Shown in pieces: positions 8,901 through 22,311 of a DNA stretch of 54,837 nucleotides (position 1 is its first letter; each line of letters opens with the position of its first letter). The translations under genes were made by a program, and so were the position numbers. Source of the stretch: Methylobacterium thuringiense. GTDB taxonomy: Bacteria > Pseudomonadota > Alphaproteobacteria > Rhizobiales > Beijerinckiaceae. The notes beneath the pieces are model-generated. The model was not told where the DNA came from. It did not search any database and worked only from the letters and a program-made list of their open reading frames with translations. The stretch lies in NCBI RefSeq assembly GCF_022179645.1, contig NZ_BPRA01000020.1:1-54837 (forward strand), written 5' to 3'.

Positions 8901-9909
8901 GTCTAACACGGGCCAGGATACGATTGCGTCGATCCCGTTCGCGGAAGCGGTCGGCATGCTGCGCGCCGTCGCCGAAGAGACGCGGCTGCGGATCCTTGCC
9001 CTGCTCGCCGACGGCGAATTGTCGGTCACCGACCTCACCGATATCCTGGGCCAGTCCCAGCCGCGCATCTCGCGCCATCTGAAGCTTCTCGTCGAGGCCG
9101 GGCTGGTCGAGCGCCATCGCGAGGGCGCCTGGGCGTTCTTCCGGTTGCGCGAGGGCCGTGCCGGCCTGATCGACCCGATGATCGCCGGACTCGATCGCAA
9201 GAATGCTCCACTTTCCGAGGACCGGGCTCGGCTGGAGGCCGTCCGCGAACAGCGCGCCGAGTCGGCGCAGGCCTTCTTCGCGCGGCTCGCTCCAAAATGG
9301 GACCGTCTGCGCTCGCTCCACGTGCCCGAGGCGACGGTGGAGGCCGCTGTGCGCGATGCGCTCGGTGATCGCCCGATCCGCAGCCTCGTCGATCTCGGCA
9401 CCGGGACCGGCCGCATGCTCGGGCTGCTCGCGCCGCTGGCGACGCGCGCGACCGGGCTGGATTCCAGTCATGCGATGCTCTCGGTGGCGCGGGCCAACCT
9501 GGAGCAGGCGGGTCTCGCCAAGGTCGACCTGCGCCAGGGCGACATCCATGCGCCGCCGTTCGGCCGCGGCGGGTTCGATCTCGTCGTCGTGCATCAGGTG
9601 CTGCACTACCTCGACGATCCGGCGCGCGCGCTCCGCGAAGCCGTGCGGCTCGTGGCACCGGGCGGGCGCCTGCTCGTGGTCGATTTCGCGCCGCACGGCC
9701 TCGAACATCTGCGCGAGGCTCAAGCCCACCGCCGCCTCGGCTTCGCGGCCGACCAAGTCACCAACTGGCTCGTCGAGTCCGGCCTCGACCGTGTCGAGCA
9801 CCGCGACATCGCGCCGACCGACGGCACCGAGCACCCGCTGACCGTGACCCTCTGGCTCGCCGAGGACACGGCCGTCACCGCACTCAATTCCGAACGCGCC
9901 GTCGCCTGA
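8899..9909 (+). CDS. ArsR-type regulator fused to a SAM-dependent methyltransferase domain (SahR-like)
   Basis: A 336-residue two-domain protein. Residues 10-90 form an ArsR winged helix-turn-helix (recognition region about 44-68, QPRISRHLKLL). Residues about 120-310 are a class I methyltransferase fold with SAM motif I DLGTGTG at 165-171 and a LLVVDF strand. This architecture, placed before metF and metH, matches regulators of methionine and SAH metabolism such as SahR; SAH or SAM is the likely ligand. It lacks the metal-binding Cys pair of ArsR. The start is odd: ATG 8899 lies in the operator with no ribosome site, suggesting a leaderless message; the alternative is TTG 8863. metF follows after 61 bp. 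Confidence 0.85.
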   Translation: MSNTGQDTIASIPFAEAVGMLRAVAEETRLRILALLADGELSVTDLTDILGQSQPRISRHLKLLVEAGLVERHREGAWAFFRLREGRAGLIDPMIAGLDRKNAPLSEDRARLEAVREQRAESAQAFFARLAPKWDRLRSLHVPEATVEAAVRDALGDRPIRSLVDLGTGTGRMLGLLAPLATRATGLDSSHAMLSVARANLEQAGLAKVDLRQGDIHAPPFGRGGFDLVVVHQVLHYLDDPARALREAVRLVAPGGRLLVVDFAPHGLEHLREAQAHRRLGFAADQVTNWLVESGLDRVEHRDIAPTDGTEHPLTVTLWLAEDTAVTALNSERAVA

Positions 9910-9970
9910 AAGGGCGAGCCTGCGCTATCCTTCCCGCCTCGTCTGAACCAGAGACATAGAGGACGATACG

Positions 9971-10894
9971 ATGCCCGACGCCAACTCCCACCGCGCCAGC
10001 CGCGACGGCTTCCGCCCGATCCGCGTCTCGATCGAGTTCTTCCCGCCGAAGACCGACGAGATGGAAAAGATTCTGTGGTCGTCGATCGAGCGGCTCGCGC
10101 CGCTGCAGCCGAAATTCGTCTCGGTCACCTACGGTGCCGGCGGCTCGACGCGCGAGCGCACGCACAACACCGTCGCGCGCATGGTCAAGGAGACCAGCCT
10201 CAAGCCGGCCGCGCACCTCACCTGCGTCAACGCCACCAAGGAAGAGATCGACGAGGTCGTGCAGTCCTATTGGGATGCCGGCGTCCGCCACATCGTGGCG
10301 CTCCGCGGCGATCCGGCCGACGGCGTCGGCGCGACCTACAAGCCGCATCCGGGCGGATACGCCCAATCCTGCGATCTCGTCGCCGGCATCAAGAAGATCG
10401 GCGACTTCAAGGTCGCGGTCTCGGCCTATCCCGAGATGCACCCAGAGGCCGCCTCGATGGACGCGGACATCGACGCGCTGAAGGCGAAGGTCGATGCCGG
10501 CGCCGACCAGGCCATCACCCAGTTCTTCTTCGAGAACGACATCTACCTGCGCTACCTCGACAAGGTCCGTGCGGCCGGGATCACGATTCCGATCATCCCG
10601 GGCATCCTGCCGGTGCAGAACTTCAAGCAGGCCGCGAATTTCGCCCGCCGCACCGGCGCGTCGGTGCCCTACTGGCTCGCCGCCCGCTTCGAAGGCCTCG
10701 AGAACGATCCCGATACCCGCCGCCTCGTCGCGGCCGCCGTCGCGGCCGAGCAGGTCGTCGACCTCGTCGACCAGGGCATCAACGACTTCCACTTCTACTC
10801 GATGAACCGCTCCGACCTCGTCTATGCGATCTGCCATATCCTGGGCCTGCGCTCGCAGGGGACCAAGGTGGCGGAGCGGAAGGCGGCGGCTTAA
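9971..10894 (+). CDS. metF: Methylenetetrahydrofolate reductase
   Basis: A 307-residue flavoprotein that reduces 5,10-methylene-tetrahydrofolate to 5-methyl-tetrahydrofolate, the methyl donor for MetH. The TIM-barrel landmarks are present: EFFPPKTDEMEKILW with the catalytic Glu, YGAGGSTRERTH, HLTCVNATK, ALRGDP, ITQFFFEND and the IPGILPVQNFKQ loop. Length is that of bacterial MetF, with no eukaryotic regulatory C-domain. It lies between the SAH-type regulator and metH on the same strand, so a regulator-metF-metH operon is likely. The upstream gap holds no palindrome of its own. Confidence 0.96.
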   Translation: MPDANSHRASRDGFRPIRVSIEFFPPKTDEMEKILWSSIERLAPLQPKFVSVTYGAGGSTRERTHNTVARMVKETSLKPAAHLTCVNATKEEIDEVVQSYWDAGVRHIVALRGDPADGVGATYKPHPGGYAQSCDLVAGIKKIGDFKVAVSAYPEMHPEAASMDADIDALKAKVDAGADQAITQFFFENDIYLRYLDKVRAAGITIPIIPGILPVQNFKQAANFARRTGASVPYWLAARFEGLENDPDTRRLVAAAVAAEQVVDLVDQGINDFHFYSMNRSDLVYAICHILGLRSQGTKVAERKAAA

Positions 10895-10915
10895 GTCGCG
10901 CTGAATTTCCTTCCT

Positions 10916-10956
10916 GACCCTTCGAGGCCGCCGCTTCCTGCCGGCGCCTCAGGGTG
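10916..10956. repeat. REP-like imperfect palindrome between metF and metH
   Basis: GACCCTTCGAGGC is mirrored by GCCTCAGGGTGAG around a GC-rich loop. The word pair resembles short intergenic palindromes dispersed in rhizobial and Methylobacterium genomes. It sits inside the presumed operon and might stabilise the metF 3' end. Confidence 0.55.
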
Positions 10957-10995
10957 AGGTGGTTTGATGGGACTTGGCGTCCCCGAGGATACGCA

Positions 10996-14745
<3,750 letters not shown>

Positions 14746-14770
14746 CCGGGGCGTCTGCCGGACCGACCAC

Positions 14771-14800
14771 CGTCATCGCGAGCGCAGCGAAGCGATGACG
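14771..14800. repeat. REP-like palindrome downstream of metH
   Basis: CGTCATCGC (14771-14779) pairs with GCGATGACG (14792-14800) around a loop GAGCGCAGCGAA. This resembles the dispersed GTCATTGCGAGCG-type palindromes of alphaproteobacteria. Without a T-run it is a poor terminator but may protect the metH transcript. Confidence 0.6.
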
Positions 14801-14836
14801 GAAGGGGCACCCAGGCCCATCCAGCTTCGAACTTAT

Positions 14837-14852
14837 ATAAAGACATCTTTAT
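14837..14852. promoter_or_regulatory. Operator upstream of ahcY, same palindrome as at 8885
   Basis: ATAAAGACATCTTTAT repeats the ATAAAG-N4-CTTTAT word of the regulator gene. A second, overlapping palindrome is AAGACAT-CTTT-ATGTCTT (14840-14857). A plausible promoter follows: TTGATT at 14856-14861 and TGCTAG at 14880-14885, spaced 18 bp. A bound repressor would then cover the -35 region of ahcY. The ligand is inferred to be SAH or SAM. Confidence 0.75.
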
Positions 14853-14924
14853 GTCTTGATTGATTCCTATCCCGGCGCCTGCTAGGGACGCCGTCGAACA
14901 CCGACACAGCAAGAGGACACACAC

Positions 14925-16331
<1,407 letters not shown>

Positions 16332-16376
16332 GCTTTCGCCTCCGGCGCAGCGACGCCGGAGACTTCATCGAGACTG

Positions 16377-16403
16377 AAAAGCCCGGCCTTGCGCCGGGCT
16401 TTT
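16377..16403 (+). terminator. Rho-independent terminator of ahcY
   Basis: AAAAGCCCGGC (16377-16387) pairs with GCCGGGCTTTT (16393-16403) across a 5-base loop, ending in a T-run. It lies 45 bp after the ahcY stop. Confidence 0.9.
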
Positions 16404-16700
16404 CCTGTTTCGTTCTCAGTCCAAAAACGATCCACCGGCTTGAGCTGAAGTCAAGACCGGTTTTTCGAACTGTGGCTTTTCTGCGCTCGATCGCGGTGGC
16501 GTGCATTTCACCCCGATTTCCCCCTTCCGGCGCGATTCCACGCCGCGATATGGTGAACTGATTCCTCAGGTGAGGTTGCTCCGCGCCCGGCGTTTTCCGG
16601 GTTCGGGACCGGCAGAATACGCCGGACGGGACCGCTCGATCGAGCGCCCCGGCGGCACCTCGTCGGCGGTGCGTCGGCGACTCGTGAAGGCGGTGGGGAC
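16404..16700. other. Intergenic region before the DivL-like kinase gene
   Basis: About 300 bp between the ahcY terminator and the next start. No tRNA, repeat or convincing small gene was seen, and no TTAA-N7-TTAA CtrA box. It presumably holds the kinase promoter. Confidence 0.5.
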
Positions 16701-19217
16701 ATGGGGGTCGAAAGGGCGGTGCGTGGCCTGACACGCGCCGGCACGCTCTGCGTGGTCTTCGCCTGCGCGCCCGATGCGGCGATGGCGCAGGATATCGGAA
16801 CACCGACCGGGCGGCCGTTGATGCACGCCATGCCCGCTCACAACGTCACCGTGCTCGCCGTCGTCATTGGGCTCATCGTCTTCGCCACGATCCTGTCGCT
16901 GCTGTACCTGCACGAGCGCTCCGGCTGGAGCCGCCGCGAGCGGGGCCTGCAGGCGGCGCTCGCGGACTTGCAGGGTGCGCATGACAGGGCCGAACTGCTG
17001 CTCCATGCGGACAGCCAGGTCATCGTCTCGTGGGCCGGACGCGGCGAACCCATGATCGAGGGCGATGCCGGCTTCGCTCTCGACGGCACCCCGCTCGGGG
17101 CCGTCGCGGGCGGCCTCGGCGGCACTCGCCGGATCCTCGCCTTCGGCAGCTGGCTGACACCGGGGGACGCGACGGCCCTCGAGGACGAGATCGACTCCCT
17201 GCGCCGGCGCGGCGCCGGGTTCCGCCGCACGCTGCGAACGCCTTCGGGCCGCTTCGTCGAGGCACAGGGTCAGGCGGTGAGCGGCCGGGCGTTGCTGCGC
17301 CTTCGCGAGACCACCGGCGAGCACCGCGCGCTGATCGAGGCCCGCGCCGGCATCGAGGCCGCGGCCGACGAGATCCTCGCCCTTCACAGCCTGCTCGACG
17401 CGATCCCGCAGCCGGTCTGGCACCGCGACCGCGGCGGCGCGCTGGCCTTCGTCAACACGGCCTACGTTTCCGCCGTCGAGGGCGGCAGCCGCGACGGCGT
17501 CCTGCGCGCCGGCACCGAACTGCTCGACAGGAGCGCCAGAGATCGCGTGGCACGCGAGGAGACCGGCCTCAACGGTTCGCCGCAGGCCCTGCGCCTGTCG
17601 GGCGTGGTCGCGGGAGCGCGGCGCATTCTCGACGTCAGCGAGAGCACGGCCGAAGGCGGCCGGGTCGGCATTGCCGTGGACGTCACCGATCTCGAGAGCG
17701 TGAAGGCCGACCACCAGCGCCAGATGGCGGCCCATGTCCGCACCCTCGACCAGTTGCCGACGGCCGTGGCGATGTTCGACCAGGGCCAGCGCCTGATCTT
17801 CCACAACGCCGCCTACCAGAAGCTCTGGGACCTCGACACGGCCTTCCTCGACAGCCGGCCGCTCGACGGCGAGATTCTCGATCGGCTCCGGGTCATGCGC
17901 AAGCTCCCCGAGCAGGCCGACTTCCGCAGCTGGAAGGCCGAGGTCCTCGCCGCCTACCGCGCCGTCGAGGCGACGGACGGCCCCTGGTACCTGCCCGACG
18001 GCCGCACGCTCAACGTCGTCGCCGACCCCAACCCGCAGGGTGGCCTGACCTACCTGTTCCAGGACCTCTCCGAAAACCTGAAGCTCGAATCCCGCTATTC
18101 GGCGGCGATGAAGGAGCAGGCCGAGACCCTCGACACCCTCAAGGAGCCGGTGGCGCTGTTCGGTGCCGACGGCCGGCTGCGCCTCGCCAACCAGGCCTTC
18201 CAGGCGGTCTGGCGGATCAACGAAGCGAGCGTGAAGGACCATCCGCGCATCGATGCGGTGATCGCGGCCTGCCGCACGATCTCGCCGGACCCGGAACCGT
18301 GGATGGACATCCGCGGGATGGTCACGGGCCTGAGCGAGACGCGCTCCGACCTGTCCTGCCGTCTCGAGGTGCTGGACGGCAGCGTGCTCGACTGTACCGC
18401 CCGGCCGCTCAACGCAGGCGCGACCCTGCTGACCTTCATCGACGTGACGGCCAGCGTGAACGTCGAGCGCGCGCTGACCGAGAAGAACGATGCCCTGGAG
18501 CGCGCCGCGCAGCTGCGCGACACCTTCGTCCACCACGTCTCCTACGAGCTGCGCTCGCCGCTCACCAACATCATCGGCTTCACCGAGCTGTTGGGCGACG
18601 AGACGGTGGGCGCCCTCAACGAGCGCCAGCGCGAGTACTCGGACCACATCAAGGGCTCGTCCTCGGCGCTGCTCGCCATCATCAACGACATCCTCGACCT
18701 CGCCTCCATCGACGCGCATTCGCTGGCCCTGCAGCGCGAGACCGTCGACGTGCGCTCGACCATCGAGGCGGCGGCGCGCGGCGTCGAGGACCGGCTGAAG
18801 GAGTCGAGCATCGCCCTCGATCTCGACGTGCCCGGCAATGTCGGCAGCTTCCCCGCGGACGCCAAACGCATCCGGCAGATCCTGTTCAACCTGCTCTCCA
18901 ATGCCGTGGGCTTCTCGAAGGCGGGCCAGCGCGTGCGGGTCGAGGCCCGGCGAACCGCGGAGGAACTCGTGCTCAAGGTGGTCGACCACGGCCGCGGCAT
19001 CCCGCAGGACGTGATCACGCGGGTCTTCGAGCGGTTCGAGAGCCACACCCTCGGCACCAAGCATCGCGGCGTCGGACTCGGCCTCTCGATCGTTCGGTCC
19101 TTCGTCGAGCTGCATGGCGGCCGGGTCACGATCGAGTCGGCGCTCGGAGCCGGCACCAGCGTCACCTGCAGCTTTCCGCTGGAGACGGCGGACGGCAACC
19201 GCGAAGCCGCGGAGTAG
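16701..19217 (+). CDS. divL: DivL-like PAS histidine-kinase homologue with Tyr in place of the phospho-acceptor His
   Basis: An 838-residue membrane protein. The N-terminal signal-like segment and transmembrane helix (about 48-68) are followed by several PAS-type domains between about 85 and 590. A kinase-like core comes last: dimerisation helix VSYELRSPLTNI with Tyr615 where the histidine should be, N-box NLLSNA, DHGRGIP, and GVGLGLSIV. Caulobacter DivL has this same His-to-Tyr change and acts as a protein-protein switch on CckA-CtrA rather than as an ordinary kinase. Position directly before tsaE also fits DivL. It lacks a receiver domain. Cell-cycle signalling is inferred from the family. 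Confidence 0.85.
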   Translation: MGVERAVRGLTRAGTLCVVFACAPDAAMAQDIGTPTGRPLMHAMPAHNVTVLAVVIGLIVFATILSLLYLHERSGWSRRERGLQAALADLQGAHDRAELLLHADSQVIVSWAGRGEPMIEGDAGFALDGTPLGAVAGGLGGTRRILAFGSWLTPGDATALEDEIDSLRRRGAGFRRTLRTPSGRFVEAQGQAVSGRALLRLRETTGEHRALIEARAGIEAAADEILALHSLLDAIPQPVWHRDRGGALAFVNTAYVSAVEGGSRDGVLRAGTELLDRSARDRVAREETGLNGSPQALRLSGVVAGARRILDVSESTAEGGRVGIAVDVTDLESVKADHQRQMAAHVRTLDQLPTAVAMFDQGQRLIFHNAAYQKLWDLDTAFLDSRPLDGEILDRLRVMRKLPEQADFRSWKAEVLAAYRAVEATDGPWYLPDGRTLNVVADPNPQGGLTYLFQDLSENLKLESRYSAAMKEQAETLDTLKEPVALFGADGRLRLANQAFQAVWRINEASVKDHPRIDAVIAACRTISPDPEPWMDIRGMVTGLSETRSDLSCRLEVLDGSVLDCTARPLNAGATLLTFIDVTASVNVERALTEKNDALERAAQLRDTFVHHVSYELRSPLTNIIGFTELLGDETVGALNERQREYSDHIKGSSSALLAIINDILDLASIDAHSLALQRETVDVRSTIEAAARGVEDRLKESSIALDLDVPGNVGSFPADAKRIRQILFNLLSNAVGFSKAGQRVRVEARRTAEELVLKVVDHGRGIPQDVITRVFERFESHTLGTKHRGVGLGLSIVRSFVELHGGRVTIESALGAGTSVTCSFPLETADGNREAAE

Positions 19218-19337
19218 CGGCGGCAGCCCCGTCCGGCGGGATGCGGGCGGGACAATCCGGAAGGGTTCGTGCCGGGGGCTCACGGAACGCGGAGTTTTCG
19301 GTTTAAGGTAACGACCAGAAACGTTTGATCCTCGCGC

Positions 19338-20999
19338 ATGGCCGATCCACGCGAGGATCCGGGGGCGGAGGAGATCGCGGTGAACGAGGATCGGGAGACC
19401 ATCCACGACGAGGCGGAGCCGGGCGACGAGGCGGAGGCCGTGAACGAGGCCGCCGAGCAGAAACCGTGGGAGATCGTGCTGCCGGAAGAGGGCGCCACCG
19501 AAGATCTCGGGGCCTTCCTCGCCGGCATGCTCGTGCCCGGCGACCTCGTCGCTTTGTCGGGCGGCCTCGGCGGCGGCAAGACCGTGCTCGCCCGCGCGAT
19601 GGTCCGCGAACTGACCGGCGACCCCGATCTCGAGGTGCCGAGTCCGACCTTCACGCTGATGCAGCCTTATGACGGCAAGTCCCGCGACGGGCAGCCCGGC
19701 CCGGCCATCGTGCATGCCGACCTCTACCGCCTGCGCGGGCCGGACGAGCTGATCGAGCTCGGCTTCGACGAGATCACCGGGACGGCGATCACCCTGGTGG
19801 AGTGGCCGGAGCGGATGGAGCCATGCGCCACGCCGATCCTCACGGTGGAGCTGTCGCTGCGTCCCGAGTTCGGTGAGGGCTCGCGCTTCGTGCGCATCGA
19901 TGGCCTCAACGGCATGCGCGCGCGCCTCGACCGGGCCCGCGCCATCCGCGCGCTGCTCGGGCGCAGCGGCTGGGACGAGGCCGAGCGCCATTTCATGCAG
20001 GGCGACGCCTCGGCGCGGGCCTATGAGCGCCTGGTGAAGCCGGACGGCGCCAACGCCGTGCTGATGATCTCCCCTGCCCGCTCCGACGGGCCGCCGGTGC
20101 GGGACGGCAAGCCGTACAGCGCCATCGTCAAGCTCGCCGAAAACGTCGACGCCTTCGTCGCCATGGATCGGGGGCTGCGGGCTCTCGGCTTCTCGGCCCC
20201 GAAGATCTACGCCGAGGATCGGGCGCAGGGTCTGCTCATCATCGAGGATCTCGGCCGAGAGCCGGTGATCGAGAACGGCGCACCGCGTCCCGAGCGCTAC
20301 ACGGAGGCCGTGCGGCTGCTCGCCAGGCTCCATGCCACGGAGCTGCCGGGCGTGCTGCCGGTGGCCGACGGCATCGACCACGCGCTGCCGCATTACGACC
20401 TCGAAGCCCTTCTGTTCGAGGCCGAACTGCTGCCCGAGTGGTATACCGTTCATAAGGGCACGCATCTCGACGCGGCCGCCCGCGCCGAGTTCGTGGCGGT
20501 CTGGACCGAGGCCCTCGGAGATCTGCTAACCGAGCCCACTACCTGGACCCTGCGCGACTATCATTCGCCGAACCTGATCTGGCTGCCCGATCGCGACGGG
20601 CTGGAGCGGGTCGGCGTGATCGACTTTCAGGACGCGGTGCTCGGCCATCCGGCCTACGACCTCGCCTCGCTGCTACAGGATGCCCGCGTCGACGCGAGCG
20701 CCGATTTCGAGCTGCGTCTGCTCGGCCTCTACATCCGCGAGCGCCGCGCCCGCGACCAAGACTTCGACATGCAGGCCTTCGCCCGCGCCTACGCGGTGCT
20801 GGCCGCGCAGCGCGCCACGAAGATCCTCGGCATCTTCGCACGGCTGGACAAGCGCGACGGCAAGCCGGGCTACCTCGCCCACCTGCCGCGGATCGAGGGC
20901 TATCTCGCCCGCAACCTCACGCATCCCGGCCTCGACCGGCTGCGGACCTGGCACGAGCGCCACCTGCCGAGCCTCGTCGCCAAGCCGCCGAACGGATGA
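19338..20999 (+). CDS. TsaE-AmgK fusion: tRNA t6A ATPase plus amino-sugar kinase
   Basis: A 553-residue fusion. After an acidic, probably disordered stretch (1-40), residues about 43-190 are TsaE, the ATPase of tRNA threonylcarbamoyladenosine synthesis, with Walker A SGGLGGGKT at 74-82, PSPTFTL and VEWPERM. Residues about 205-545 are an aminoglycoside-phosphotransferase-type kinase matching AmgK (cell-wall MurNAc/GlcNAc anomeric kinase), with catalytic Asp407 (RDYHSPN) and Mg-binding Asp429 (IDFQDA). MurU, its pathway partner, lies 0.5 kb downstream. The fusion is found in several Hyphomicrobiales. No frameshift separates the parts, so one polypeptide serves two unrelated pathways. Confidence 0.9.
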   Translation: MADPREDPGAEEIAVNEDRETIHDEAEPGDEAEAVNEAAEQKPWEIVLPEEGATEDLGAFLAGMLVPGDLVALSGGLGGGKTVLARAMVRELTGDPDLEVPSPTFTLMQPYDGKSRDGQPGPAIVHADLYRLRGPDELIELGFDEITGTAITLVEWPERMEPCATPILTVELSLRPEFGEGSRFVRIDGLNGMRARLDRARAIRALLGRSGWDEAERHFMQGDASARAYERLVKPDGANAVLMISPARSDGPPVRDGKPYSAIVKLAENVDAFVAMDRGLRALGFSAPKIYAEDRAQGLLIIEDLGREPVIENGAPRPERYTEAVRLLARLHATELPGVLPVADGIDHALPHYDLEALLFEAELLPEWYTVHKGTHLDAAARAEFVAVWTEALGDLLTEPTTWTLRDYHSPNLIWLPDRDGLERVGVIDFQDAVLGHPAYDLASLLQDARVDASADFELRLLGLYIRERRARDQDFDMQAFARAYAVLAAQRATKILGIFARLDKRDGKPGYLAHLPRIEGYLARNLTHPGLDRLRTWHERHLPSLVAKPPNG

Positions 21000-21006
21000 G
21001 CCGGCC

Positions 21007-21432
21007 ATGCAGCCGCGCCTGACGCTCGTCACCCTCGGCACCACCGACCTGCCGCGTGCCGTCCGCTTCTACGAGGCGCTCGGCTGGACCCGATCGGTGC
21101 GCGCCGCCGACGGCGTGGCCTTCTTCCAGCTCGGCGGCATGGCCCTCTCGCTGTTTCCCCGCGAAAACCTCGCGGCGGATGCGGGCGTGCCGGCCGAGGG
21201 CTCGGGCTTTCGCGGTTTTTCGCTGGCCTACAACACGGCGAGCAAGGACGAGACCGACGCCGTCCTCGCCCAGGCGGTCGAAGCCGGTGCGACCCTCGTG
21301 AAGCCGGCTCACGACGTCTTCTGGGGCGGCTATTCGGGGTACTTCGCCGATCCCGACGGCACCCTCTGGGAAGTGGCCTGGAACCCCGGCTTCTCCCTGT
21401 TGCCCGACGGCAGCATGGTGCTTCCGGACTGA
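21007..21432 (+). CDS. VOC (glyoxalase/bleomycin-resistance fold) protein
   Basis: A 141-residue single-domain vicinal-oxygen-chelate protein. It has the paired beta-alpha-beta-beta-beta modules: TLVTLGTTDLPRAVRFYEALGW at the start, FFQLGGMALSLFP in the middle, and the GYSGYFADPDGTLWEVAWNP ending typical of the family. The substrate is unknown; glyoxalase activity should not be assumed. It starts 7 bp after the TsaE-AmgK stop and lies before murU, so it is probably co-transcribed with the recycling genes, an unusual placement for this family. Confidence 0.85.
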   Translation: MQPRLTLVTLGTTDLPRAVRFYEALGWTRSVRAADGVAFFQLGGMALSLFPRENLAADAGVPAEGSGFRGFSLAYNTASKDETDAVLAQAVEAGATLVKPAHDVFWGGYSGYFADPDGTLWEVAWNPGFSLLPDGSMVLPD

Positions 21433-21526
21433 CGCGCAGCCCGCATCCCCGCTTGACGGACGGCGGCCCGTGAACACGATGCCGCTGCACGGCGGGTAGC
21501 CGGTGCCCACGAGAAAGCCGGCCGGT

Positions 21527-22273
21527 ATGAGCGACGCCCCCGACCCGACCGCGATCACACGCGCCTTCGTCCTCGCGGCCGGCCTCGGCAAGCGCATGCG
21601 GCCGATCACCGCGACGGTGCCGAAACCCCTGGTCGAGGTCGCCGGCAAGGCGCTGATCGACCATGCCCTCGATCGGGCGGCGGAGGGCGGCATCACGGAG
21701 GCCGTCGTCAACATCCACTGGCTCGCCGACCAGATGGAAGGCCACCTCCTGCGCCGCACCGAGCTGCCCGCGATCACCATATCGGACGAGCGCGAGGCCC
21801 TGTTGGAGACCGGCGGCGGGGTGAAGAAGGCTCTGGCCCAGTTCGGCAGCGAACCCTTCGTGGTCTTCAACTCCGATTCGTTCTGGCTCGAAGGCCCCAA
21901 GCCCAACCTCTCCCGCCTGATCGCCGGCTGGAACGCGGAGGCGATGGACATGCTGCTCCTCGTCGCCCCCACCGCGACGAGCCTCGGCTATGACGGCGCC
22001 GGCGACTTCTTCATGGATTCCGGCAGCCGCCTCGCCTGGCGCGGCGAGCGCGAGGTCGCCCCCTTCATCTACGCGGGCGTCGCGATCCTGAAGCCCGAGC
22101 TTTTCGCGGACACGCCGGACGGCTCGTTCTCCCTCACCACGCTGTTCGCCCGCGCGATCGAGCGCGAGCGCTGCTACGGCCTGCGCCTCGACGGTCAGTG
22201 GCTTCACGTCGGCACGCCCGAGGCGATCGCCGCTGCCGAGACGCGGGTGAAGGAGAGCGCGAGCGCGCCGTGA
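21527..22273 (+). CDS. murU: N-acetylmuramate-1-phosphate uridylyltransferase MurU
   Basis: A 248-residue nucleotidyltransferase that converts MurNAc-1-phosphate, the AmgK product, to UDP-MurNAc, bypassing de novo synthesis and giving intrinsic fosfomycin tolerance in known cases. The pyrophosphorylase signature LAAGLGKRMRPIT with PKPL is at 17-36, the metal-binding FNSDSFW near 116, and the sugar-binding WLHVGTPEAI near the C-terminus. ATG 21527, with GAGAAA upstream, is preferred to GTG 21503. It belongs functionally with the upstream AmgK domain in peptidoglycan recycling. Confidence 0.92.
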   Translation: MSDAPDPTAITRAFVLAAGLGKRMRPITATVPKPLVEVAGKALIDHALDRAAEGGITEAVVNIHWLADQMEGHLLRRTELPAITISDEREALLETGGGVKKALAQFGSEPFVVFNSDSFWLEGPKPNLSRLIAGWNAEAMDMLLLVAPTATSLGYDGAGDFFMDSGSRLAWRGEREVAPFIYAGVAILKPELFADTPDGSFSLTTLFARAIERERCYGLRLDGQWLHVGTPEAIAAAETRVKESASAP

Positions 22274-22311
22274 GGCAGCGGCCGCCCGATCGGTGATAGA
22301 AGACGCGGGTC

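Noticed and set aside
16566-20465. Very long (1299-residue) minus-strand open frame opposite divL and tsaE-amgK
   Set aside because: No recognisable domains and composition of an antisense shadow; both plus-strand genes carry full family motifs.
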